Assembly (NCBI GenBank): GCA_947172415.1
Contig: OX359189.1
Coordinates: 146,501 to 210,500 of the forward strand
Direction: 5' to 3'
DNA: 64,000 bases
Origin: Chondrosia reniformis
Taxonomy: Eukaryota; Porifera; Demospongiae; Chondrillida; Chondrillidae
In this document: one piece after another, positions 1 through 10,100 of the stretch
Position numbering within the stretch: the first letter of the stretch is position 1
How the letters are laid out: each line of letters starts with the position of its first letter
Translations under genes and position numbers: made by a program
The notes under the pieces: generated by a model
Database searches by the model: none
Seen by the model: only the letters and a program-made list of their open reading frames with translations
What the model was told of the DNA's origin: nothing

Positions 1-195
1 TCGGGGGGGTTCCACGTAATGTGGGATTGGCATCTGATATCTTAGGATTCATATGAGTCGGCCATATCGAGAAGAACTGGTTCTTCTCACGCAAGTGACA
101 CCCAAAGCTCAACTCGGCAGAGCGTTACCACCGATCCCGGCCTCTGAGCGTCGTGGATGGTAGCGTTCGGTATGGTCCAACTTTTTTTCTTTGGA
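1..195. other. GC-rich structured segment, unassigned
   Basis: This stretch is richer in GC than the AT-rich DNA after it. It holds a perfect 9-bp hairpin (69-77 pairing with 80-88, 2-base loop) and ends in a run of seven T near 182-188 on the plus strand, which would suit a Pol III terminator. I could not match it to 5S, 7SL, U-snRNA or tRNA from memory. It may be a SINE-like element or a small RNA cut by the window edge. No protein frame is evident. Confidence 0.2.
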
Positions 196-429
196 GTTTC
201 GTTGGCTGTCGATTGGCGAAATTTCACTTTAACGAGATCCATATATTATATATGGATAGATAGTACTTCGATAACAATCAATTACTACACAGTGCATATC
301 CTAATGTATAATAAAATTTAGAAACTATTCTAGATTTTCGGATATAGTATCGAATTTGTCTTGATTTTATACCTTCTAACGGTCGGCCATATGTAGTATT
401 ACGCAATTTTCTCTAACAATTCAATACTT

Positions 430-915
430 TAACTGTAGTTCTGTAACTCTATCAATTGGATAGATATGAAGCTGTGACTTAGTGTCAGCATTCACAGACA
501 TTTATTAAGCATGATCAATGAGTTTTTGAAATTTTGATGGAACTAAAAATTTGCCATATCTCTCACCATACTTTAACTTTGTATACCAGAATGTAATGTA
601 CATTGAGAGCTGTAACTCTATCAAACGGAGAGATGTGAAGCTAATACTTGATGTCAGCATTCACAGACATCTATAGAGCATGTCTATTGAGTTTTTGAAA
701 TTTTGATGGAACTTAAAATTTTCCCTATCTCTAACAATACTTTAAATTTGTATACCAGAACTTAATATAAATTGAGGGCTGTAACTCTATCAAATGGAGA
801 GATATGAAGTTAACACTTTGTGTCAGCATTCACAGACATCTATAGAGCATGTCTAATGAGTTTTTGAAATTTTGATGGAACTTTAAATAGAGTTACAGCC
901 CTCAATGTATATGTG
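430..915. repeat. Three ~170-bp diverged tandem copies with an inverted end
   Basis: Copies begin near 441, 612 and 779, each with 'ctgtaactctatcaa' followed by a shared block containing 'gtcagcattcacagacat' and 'gagtttttgaaattttgatgg'. The third copy is followed at about 888-908 by the reverse complement of the unit's start ('atagagttacagccctcaat'), giving a foldback. It looks like a non-autonomous repeat family. DNA at 196-430 and 916-1076 is AT-rich with nothing recognisable. Confidence 0.7.
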
Positions 916-1076
916 CAATGAGTTTTTGATTTACTCTCAGCTTAACTAGTTAATTCTTGCGTAAATAATAAAAATGGCTCACGGAACAGATTCTGTTTAA
1001 TCATTTCCATTTAACGATTTACCCAATATCTCTCTGAAATTCCTCTTGCGAATTTGACGTCGTTAACAAGTCTGCA

Positions 1077-4000
1077 ATGGAAGTATGCTCTCTGCCGCCT
1101 GTCCAGAAGACGTACCAGAAATTTATAGTTTATGAATCAAAGCAGGTCAGTTCACCTATGACTACAGCTTCTACACTAGAACGGGAAGATAGCATTATCG
1201 TCTATATGTTAAGGGCCAACGGGGCAGCAGTACTAGTCGTACTTTCAGTGAAGGACATGTCTTGCTAGTGCTGATTTTATGAAGTTGTTTCGTTCACCGA
1301 ATGTCTTTATGTTGGTAGAGGATGGTGGTGATTGCGTGCACCAATGATGCTCTGAACTTTAGAGCGATCGAGTTTGATCGAACTCACCCTTGTGATTTAT
1401 TGTGGACGTGCAGCGATGAAGCGATGACTGAAGGAGAAATAGATGTTTACATGAACAAGCTGCGAGGCAAGGAGGAGCCGCAGGCGAAGAGTTACAAGAA
1501 GACGCTCCAGCAAGTGGCCACTGCTTTTGGGATTGTAGGTACGTAAGTGGAATGCTGCAGGTTGTGAGAGAGTTGACATTATTTGGTTTTCTCTCAGGAT
1601 TTGTTAGGTTCATGGAAGGGTATTACATCATCTTGATCACCAAACGGAAATGGTCAGGGCAACACAAATACTACATCTTTACATCCACTCATTCATCCAT
1701 ACTTCCACCCACTCACCCACCCACTCACCCACCCCATCTAGCCACTCACCCACCCCATCCAGCCACTCACCCACCCCATCCAGCCACTCACCCACCCCAT
1801 CCAGCCACTCACCCACCCCATCCAGCCACTCACCCACCCCATCCAGCCACTCACCCACCCCATCCAGCCACTCACCCACCCCATCCAGCCACTCACCCAC
1901 CCCATCCAGCCACTCACCCACCCCATCCAGCCACTCACCCACCCCATCCAGCCACTCACCCACCCCATCCAGCCACTCACCCACCCCATCCAGCCACTCA
2001 CCCACCCCATCTAGCCACTCACCCATTCATCCACCCTGTTTCACCAACAGTGTTGCCCAGCTTGGTAGCCACTTGATATACAAGATAGAGAGTACTCAGA
2101 TGAGGTACATTCCTCACCAAACTGTCCGAATACCCCACCCGGAAGAGACAAGGTTTGACAGAATTCTAATGTTCTAATTTATATCAAACATTTTCCAAAA
2201 ATACTCTTGCAGTTATTTGAAGTTGTTTCAAAGTGTGGACATGTCAAGTAACTTTTACCTGAGGTAAGTCAGTGCATATTTTTACTGATATCTGACCTCT
2301 GACCTCTGACCTTTCACCTCACACATGGTTTGACTTTCAGTTACACTTATGATTTGACTAATTCTTTGCAAAGTCAAATGAGAAATTATCCAGGCCCGCC
2401 TCCTCGCATGTGCTCAAAGTTTATTTGGAACTTGGGTCTTTTGAAGCGAGTGGTACAACTTGAACAGATTCAGGGAAAGGAGCTCAGAAAGGCGTGTCCA
2501 TCTTGGCTTGTATTCATAGTACATGGCTACATTGGCCAGTACAGTATCCTGCACTCCATTCTCACTAGTGCTCTTGCTTGTACAGTATCCTGCACTCCAT
2601 TCTCACTAGTGCTCTTGCTTGTACAGTATCCTGCACTCCATTCTCACTAGTGCTCTTGCTTGTACAGTGAGTGGTATTCCTTGACTTAGCAGACATATCT
2701 GTGTTTGGCAGGTCCATCTACCTGACCCTGATAGCTCGCAGGTCCTGTAGATATGCAGGAACCAGGTTCCAAAAGAGAGGAGCTAATGATGATGTTAGTT
2801 TAGTTTAGAATGACTGTTATATCATCTCATCCCCTCAATGTCTCCACCCCGCCCCCTCAATGTCTCCACCCCGCCTCCTCAATATTTCCACCCCACCCTC
2901 CTCAATGTCTCCACCCCGCCCCCTCAATGTCTCCACCCCGCCCCCTCAATGTCTCCACCCCGCCCCCTCAATGTCTCCACCCCGCCCCCTCTGTTTCCCC
3001 TCTCTATCTCTGGTCAGGGAAGTGTTGCCAATGAGGTGGAGTTGGAGCAGGTAGTTCACAATTCAATGACAACAGCCCACGACTCAGGAGAGTTTACGTC
3101 TTACCTCCAGCACCGAGGATCTGTCCCAGCTTACTGGTCCCAAGTACGTCTCACTTCCACTTGACCACCCTCAGTGACCCTCCCCATCAGTGACCCTCCC
3201 CATCAGTGACCCTCCCCATCAGTGACCCTCCCCATCAGTGACCCTCCCCCATCAGTGACCCTCCCCCATCTGTGACCCTCCCCCATCAGTGACCCTCCCC
3301 CATCAGTGACCCTCCCCCATCACCAGTCTATTTCCTTATATGGTTAGGATACTGCCGGCATGCAGCCAAAGCCCCAGATTGTCATTGACTTGGGGGACCC
3401 TTTTACTATTCCGGCTGGAAGACATTTTTGTGCATTACTGCAAAGATTTGGATCGCCCATAATCTTATTGAACTTGGTCAAAGTGAGTGTAAAGATTAAT
3501 ATTTTGCTTCCATTCCAAATTTACAAATTTGATTTAGAAACGGGAACATAGAGCACGGGAGAGCCTTCTCACAAAGGAGCTGTTACATGCTGTAAAGTAC
3601 CTCAATCAGTTTCTTCCAGCGGAACACCAGATAAAGTACATTCACAAAGACATGTCCAGAATAACAAAAAGGTAAACTAACAAATTCTACAAAAATACAC
3701 GTTTCTCCTTCAGACTTTTTAGAATGTGTTTTATGTAGAAAAGAGGAAAATTTGATGGCAATTTTGGAAAAAATATCAGAAAATGTGATAAAGGAGACAG
3801 GCTTCTTTCATTCTGGTCCCCAACTGCACTGCTTCAATATTCGTCGCCACAGGAAGTATGCTATTCTCCAGTGCTGCTACACTCATCTTTAGTTCTTGAA
3901 ATGTACGCAGGTTCAACCAAACTGGAGGGATGGGATACCAGCCTGGCTTTGTTGGACGGAGTCAGACGGGGGTGCTGCGTGTAAACTGTGTGGACTGCTT

Positions 4001-5748
4001 GGACAGGACCAACACGGCTCAGTTCATTGTGGGCAAGACTGTCCTGGGCCAGCAGTTGTACGCACTGGGCGTTATTGACAGTCCCTACCTGCCTTTTGAC
4101 AGCGATGTGATGTGCCTTCTAGAGGAGGCTTACGAGACACTGGGAGACATCCTAGCACTGCAGTACGGAGGATCTCAGTTGGTGCACAGGTTTGTGGTCA
4201 AGGGGCACTGGGAGCTAGTCTCTTGCGTGTGTGTGGCAGTGAGACTTGTGTTTCTGCTCTTGTAGAATCCGTTCATATAGAAAGGTATCATCTCCTGTCA
4301 CATCTCAAGCTGGTGATGTTTACCAGACCATCCAAAGGTATTACTGCAACTTCTTTTCAGGTACGTACGTAGGTTGACCCAATGAATGACCAGACAGGTG
4401 CTGTATATCCGCCTCCTCTTGACTGCAGATAAAGAGAAGCAGAGCGCCATTAACCTGTTTCTGGGTATATACTCCCCGAGGGAGGGCCACACCCACAGCT
4501 GGGACCTCCCAACTGACTACTACCTGCACCATCCTCTCTGCTCCTCCTCCGCAAGACCCACAGTTGATTTCTTCTTGTGAGTTGATTAAACACGTTCCTT
4601 CTGCTCAGATCATTTTACACTTTGTTTGTTCTGTTAGCTATAGAAAATGGTGGAATGAAAAGATCTTTCAGTCTCTTCCACTGCCGTACCGTGAGGTGTC
4701 ACTGGAGGAGACAGATGAACCAGACATTAAGAAATTTGTTGAGTTTGAGTCTTCGTCAGACGAGGACTCCTTCTATGAGTATTATAAACCATTTGAACTG
4801 ACAGACATGGACAAAATGTTTTCTTCCATAATTGAAGGCATTGAAGAGTGAGTGCAGTCCAGTCTGATGTGCCAGACCCTTTCACTCTCTCTGTATCTGA
4901 ATTGGTGCAAACAGTTACTTGACTACTGGAGAGAGCCTTTTTGAGTATTTAGTTGCCCTGGGCTTCTATGTAAATCACCTTGGATTCTTATTTTACTCTG
5001 GTAGGTATAAACCAGGAGATGTTGAGAATCCAAGTCCGTTTGTACAAAGAGTAACAACAAGTTTGTCCAAGAGGTACTACTTGTGTGTAACTACTTGTTA
5101 ACCTACACAGTGAAGCTACTTGTGTGTAACCACTTGTTAACCTACACAGTGAAGCTACTTGTGTGTAACCACTTGTTAACCTACACAGTGAAGCTACTGC
5201 TCTTTTCTGCTTGTTAACCTACACAGTGAAGCTACTTGTGTAACTACTTGTTAACCTACACAGTGAAGCTACTTGTGTGTAACTACTTGTTAACCTACAC
5301 AGTGAAGCTACTTGTGTGTAAGCACTTGTTAACCTACACAGTGAAGCTACTGCTCTTCTCTGCTACAGCAAGTCAAAGAGATTTGCTCCAGTGGGCTCTC
5401 CTCAACCACTCTATGATCAAGACACTTCCTCCTCCTCGGACGTATCATCTGATGAAGACATCTGGCAGCTGGAGGACCAGCCCACACCATCAAAGAAGAA
5501 GAATCTGCAGGCCAGACCAGACCACTGGCTGCCATCTTGTCAGGACACGTATGGCTTCACCCTAACAGCACCTAAAGAGGGAGATCTGGAACTGTACAAA
5601 AAGTACCTATTTGTCTATTTATATGAACTGTCTAATCTGTGCTCCAATTTGTTATTACAGATCAGATTATGTGTTTAGGAGGAGCTGTCAGAAAGTAAGA
5701 TACAAGTTGACTGGAACGAGGTGCTTGAAGGAGCAAGCCATGTGGTAA
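1077..5748 (+). CDS. FIG4: FIG4 polyphosphoinositide 5-phosphatase (SAC domain)
   Basis: FIG4 removes the 5-phosphate of PI(3,5)P2 on endolysosomal membranes, in a complex with PIKfyve and VAC14 (family knowledge). About sixteen exons can be traced: the start at 1077-1145, 1319-1540, 1598-~1654, ~2050-2154, 2213-2266, 2339-~2545, ~2711-2790, ~3018-3144, 3348-3481, 3538-3672, ~3741-3852, ~3911-4191, ~4264-4362, ~4429-4560, ~4638-4849, 5006-5071 and ~5370-5600. The catalytic CX5R motif reads [14 protein letters not shown], with the Cys codon near 3987. Other family signatures are [17 protein letters not shown] and LPTDYYLHH. The C-terminal part has an acidic serine-rich stretch ([10 protein letters not shown]). 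The last exon (5661-5748) is the least certain. Five introns carry tandem repeats. It is tail-to-tail with RBM34. Confidence 0.93.
1735..2030. repeat. 21-bp minisatellite, ~14 copies, FIG4 intron
   Basis: Unit 'ccactcacccaccccatccag', nearly identical copies. It is C-rich on the sense strand and sits just upstream of the acceptor at about 2049. Open frames through it (ATHPPHP and similar) are repeat artefacts. Confidence 0.95.
2537..2668. repeat. 41-bp tandem repeat, 3 copies, FIG4 intron
   Basis: Unit starts 'tgtacagtatcctgcactcc'. The first copy overlaps the 3' end of the preceding FIG4 exon region, so each copy also contains a potential splice-site-like 'acagta'. Confidence 0.85.
2824..2992. 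repeat. 22-bp minisatellite, ~8 copies, FIG4 intron
   Basis: Unit 'ctcaatgtctccaccccgcc' plus 2 bases. It is pyrimidine-rich on the sense strand and lies about 25 bp upstream of the acceptor at 3017. Confidence 0.92.
3168..3325. repeat. 17-18-bp minisatellite, ~9 copies, FIG4 intron
   Basis: Unit 'cagtgaccctcccccat', pyrimidine-rich, just upstream of the acceptor at about 3347. Confidence 0.92.
5075..5360. repeat. 39-bp tandem repeat, ~7 copies, FIG4 intron
   Basis: Units contain 'cacttgttaacctacacagt' followed by 'gaagctactt'. The last copy runs into 'gctcttctctgctacag', which is the acceptor of the next exon, so the repeat unit makes part of the splice site. Confidence 0.92.
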
Positions 5749-5952
5749 GCACTGTAGTGACTCTCCACAGGACTATGTTCAATGTTGCCCCCCCCCAGGG
5801 TTCTGGGTAGATATTTTGCAACTGATGACTGTTTCTCAGTAACATTACCAGTTGTGTCCAAAGAAGACATCAACATTTATAACAAAATTGCTAACCATAC
5901 ATGCTTATAATTTCAGTAAACTAAAATGTGAACAACATTTATATATAATATA

Positions 5953-6891
5953 TTAATTTGTTTTTATTTTAAAGCTTTTCTTAAAGTTAATGTTATTAAA
6001 AGTGTTTTCCTTTTTACTGGCTTGCTTTGACTTGGCCACATCTCTTTTCTTCAACTTTTTGTCTTTTTTTAATTTCTTGCTATTTCCTTTCTGATTCGCA
6101 GCAGCACCTGCAAAGATTGGAAGTCCTTTGCGACCCTTTTGCCTCCGCGGGTTGGCTCGCGAGGGTGACACTCGTAGCCTCCGACCTTGAATCTCCAACC
6201 GCTTGTACTTTAATGCCAACACGACAGCGGATTTATCTTTGAACAGGACATAACCAAATCCTCTACAAAGGCCCGTCTTCCTGTCCCTACCTAGTCGCAC
6301 ACTCTCCACCTCTCCACAGTCCCCGAAGGCAGCTTGAAACTCCTCGTCCGTCACTTCGTGCGGAACGTTGCCAACAAATACTGATCGGTCGTGAGCGTGC
6401 TCGCGCGGGCGCTTATCAGTGCGGTCGACTCGCAGAAGATGCTCTTTGAATGTGGTACCATTAGCTGTTAGAGCAGGCTCCACCGAATCTGCTTCCTTAA
6501 ACACTACATACGCATTACATCTAACCGCCTCGTTCAACAAAGGCCTTTTAGAATTAGCTGCTCTTCTCCCTATCACAGATCTGAAGCGAACACTCTCTAT
6601 TTGCCCAAACTCTGAAAATTGTTTTTTCAATTCTTTTCGTGTACATGAAGCAGGTATATTACCGACGAAGATGGTTCGATTGAGCTTAGCGTCGACTTCT
6701 TTCTTCTTTCGTGGAGGTCGCCATCGCTTGCTAACCAGCTCTTCTTTCCCTGGGTCGCTCTGGGAACCAACCTGATCTTGTAGGAAGCCTGACGCCTTAC
6801 GCTTACCTAGGGCTACTGGAAGGAAAACTGGAGCGCTCTGCACAGATGCAGTAGATTTTAGAAGTCGGGCAAATTTGTTGTCGGCCGCCAT
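5953..6891 (-). CDS. RBM34: RBM34/Nop12-like nucleolar RNA-binding protein
   Basis: A 312-residue protein in one exon. The RBM34/Nop12 family acts in nucleolar pre-rRNA processing for the large ribosomal subunit. Two RRMs are visible. RRM1 spans about residues 70-155, with RNP2 TIFVGNIP and FGQIESVRFRS, and RNP1 in NAYVVF. RRM2 spans about 165-245, with SVFVGNVP and RNP1 GFGYVLF. A lysine-rich C-terminal tail (KKLKKDKKLKKRDVAK) follows, as expected for a nucleolar protein. The IESVRFRS string and RRM spacing match RBM34 closely. Being intronless contrasts with its neighbours. It shares a 221-bp head-to-head promoter with the tyrosine kinase gene. Confidence 0.9.
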   Translation of the reverse strand: MAADNKFARLLKSTASVQSAPVFLPVALGKRKASGFLQDQVGSQSDPGKEELVSKRWRPPRKKKEVDAKLNRTIFVGNIPASCTRKELKKQFSEFGQIESVRFRSVIGRRAANSKRPLLNEAVRCNAYVVFKEADSVEPALTANGTTFKEHLLRVDRTDKRPREHAHDRSVFVGNVPHEVTDEEFQAAFGDCGEVESVRLGRDRKTGLCRGFGYVLFKDKSAVVLALKYKRLEIQGRRLRVSPSRANPRRQKGRKGLPIFAGAAANQKGNSKKLKKDKKLKKRDVAKSKQASKKENTFNNINFKKSFKIKTN

Positions 6892-7112
6892 TTTAATTTT
6901 CGATCCTAATTGATGACATCATCATCATCATTGAACTCTGGATTGATGACATCAGCAAACATTCCACCGCTGCATTATTGCCGTAGTTCCCCCGAAGTCG
7001 TGGGATGACCTAAATTGGCGACGACAGGAAGGAGCATATACGCAGCATTTCTTATTATTGAAAAACTAGTCTTCTTCCCTCGAACCTCGCAGCTTGATCT
7101 ACACGAAGCATC
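6892..7112. promoter_or_regulatory. Bidirectional promoter, RBM34 / PH-tyrosine kinase
   Basis: Both start codons face away from this 221-bp interval. It contains two TGACATCA sites (6914-6921 and 6947-6954), which are one base from the CRE/ATF palindrome. Shared use is inferred from the spacing. Confidence 0.5.
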
Positions 7113-10100
7113 ATGGTAAGTTATTTAGCAAAATCAAGTACCATATACCATGATCGTAACCTATTAAGCTAATATAACGGTATAGTGCGCCTTAGCTTCC
7201 ATTCCGTCCGGCCTGACGCATTAAGTTGTAATTACGTTGGCGTAATAATAATAATAGAGAATTACATTCACTGATTTAGCTAAATTATCCAAACTCTTTC
7301 AGGCGAATAGGACCAAGAAAGGTACCCTGAAGATGCTCAGGAAGAAGGACTGGTGTGATTATCGGTTCGAGGTCATCGGAGGTATATACTTGCATTACTT
7401 CAAAGATCAATCTGTAAGTTTCGCTACAGCTGTAGACTGCACGTCGGTCAGACCGAGTAGCTAGTGTGTGCAAAGGCCTGTTAGTTGTATGTATTACGTA
7501 TTTATAATATAATACAGTAGTTTAAACGGATCAAATGCGAAGTTGTTAAATCAGTTAATGTTTCATTAACATCAAATTTCAGTCCACCTTTGCAGAAAAT
7601 GAATATGTTTTTAAAGTTTCCTAAAGAACCCTCAACCTAATAAATTCAAAATGATACGTGAAAACATTTTTTGATCTTTGATCTAATAAGATACGCATAT
7701 TCTCAGGCAAGGAACACTATACAGATTGTTGTTTATAAGTCAAGATTTTTAAAACATGAGGTTTAATTTACAGACTTCTGATAGTAAGCTTTAGCCAATT
7801 ATGAAATACCTTTTATCAAATATGAGGACTGTTTGTTGCTGCTTCTGGTATGGAAAATACTTGTAGTAATGCTAACAGTTTGTCCTGTGACATTGGGAAT
7901 GACCAATGGGGGTGCCTTCTGTGGACCGTTGGGAATGACCAATGGGGGCGCCTTCTGTGGACCAATGGGGGTGCCTTCTGTGGACCAATGGGGGTGCCTT
8001 CTGTGGACCAATGGGGGTGCCTTCTGTGGACCGTTGGGGATGACCAATGGGGGTGCCTTCTGTGGACCGTTGGGGATGACCAATGGGGGTGCCTTCTGTG
8101 GACCAATGGGGCATGGGAAACATATTGTAATTGAAGATAATAATATTTTGTTATTGTGAAGACTGTAGTACAATGAAACTGAAGTTATGAATTGCTCCAG
8201 TTATGATGTAAGCTGTGACCATAGCCTGTGATGATCTGTAGAGTTGAGATGATGTGGTTAGACTCTTCAAGGACTTCTGTTCTATGTTTGCACAATGTCC
8301 AAATCAGTGTTGTTCCCAAGTCAGGAAGGGTGTGGCACAGAGTGTAGTAAGGAAGGGTGTGGCACAGAGTGTAGTAAGGAAGGGTGTGGCACAGAGTGCA
8401 GTAAGGAAGGGTGTGGCACAGAGTGTAGTAAGGAAGGGTGTGGCACAAAGTGTAGTAAGGAAGGGTGTGGCACAAAGTGTAGTAAGGAAGGGTGTGGCAC
8501 AGAGTGTAGTAAGGAAGGGTGTGGCACAGAGTGTAGTAAGGAAGGGTGTGGCACAAAGTGTAGTAAGGAAGGGTGTGGCACAGAGTGTAGTAAGGAAGGG
8601 TGTGGCACAGAGTGTAGTAAGGAAGGGTGTGGCACAAAGTGTAGTAAGGAAGGGTGTGGCACAAAGTGTAGTAAGGAAGGGTGTGGCACAGAGTGTAGTA
8701 AGGAAGGGTGTGGCACAAAGTGTAGTAAGGAAGGGTGTGGCACAGAGCGTAGTAAGGAAGGGTGTGGCACAGAGTGTTGGGGACTATGTAGGGCACTTTG
8801 AATTTTTTAAGTACCGGTATTCCACATTAATGATATTAATGGTATTTAAGACATCAGATTGATATTGTTAAACCTAATCTAAAACATCATGACATGTTCT
8901 GTGGTTTAATGTGGTTCAGTTACATAATGTATCTTAATCTCTTAGTCTAAAAAGCCACATGAACAGATATTACTGCGTGGTGACTACAAGGTGGTACAGT
9001 ACTCAAAGGGAGGCACTGCAGCCTTTGAGATTCATGCTAAGAAGACATTGTGGATACTGGAAGCAAGCTCATTTGTATGTAAACTGACCAAGCTAATGTC
9101 CACTGTCTGCACCCATTCACACTTTCCTATATTGATGTGTGTCTAGTGAGATTTATGATTACTTTGTCTTCATATTTGTAGAGAGAAATGATAGAGTGGA
9201 TGGAAGCAATAAAACCGGGATCAGCTAGAGGTCTTCAGGAGGACTTGGAAAGGAGAGACAAATTGAGATATCGTAATGAAACACCAAACGTAGATCTTGC
9301 ACAGACCTGGGATGCATCAACATTCAGAAATACAGGAACAAATTACGGGAAAGCCCCTGAAGTAGATCCTAGATATGTTCACATGAGAAAACATTCTGTA
9401 CCATCAGAAAACCCTGGATATGTTGCCAGGCAACCTGTTTATCATCCAGAAGCTAGTTCAATAAATCCTTCTCAGTTAAATCAGCCGGAAGAACCACGAT
9501 ACGTTCCAGTACAACATCTGCACCTACCAACAGACACAAGGAATTGTAGAGCACCCTCTCCAGACCCCATGTATACTCAGATGGACCCTGCACATGCTCA
9601 AATGAACCCCTCTAACCCTCAGAGGAGCCCTTCTAATCCTCAGAGGAGCCCTTCTAACTGTCATAATAACCCTCAAATGAACCCTCAGAATAACCAATAT
9701 GTCACAATGTACAGTCCTGTGGGACAAATTGCATCGGGATCTCCCTCAAATCATCATTCAAGGCAGGAACCTTGTAGAGACACCCAGCCAGCACTGGTGC
9801 CCCACAGTCAGACACAAGACAGCACTCCTTACAGACACTCAAGTGATGCTGCGAATGGCTATGTCACTCTAACAGACGGCAGGACACAGCATGCCAGGAA
9901 CATGTCCGTCAAAGCACCTGTCAGCATGGATTACCCACCAGAGAGAAAACTGCCATCTACCAGTGGCACTATGACTGGTGAACAGCCTGATGGCAATAGA
10001 GGACCATCACCAACACCTTATGCTTATGTGACAGGTCGCCAATTGGATGCAGTCCGCAGTACCTTTGAGGACCAAAGGGAGGACATGACACCGGTTGGCT

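Noticed and set aside
1-195. 5S rRNA gene
   Set aside because: Reverse strand has a 'gaccatacc' start and a 'gagttgagc' block loosely like 5S, but the internal control region and the 3' half do not fit.
8185-8862. Long ORFs of 150-200 codons on both strands (CGTECSKEG-type repeats)
   Set aside because: The 27-bp period is divisible by three, so all frames stay open through an intronic minisatellite. No homology, and PH exons flank it.
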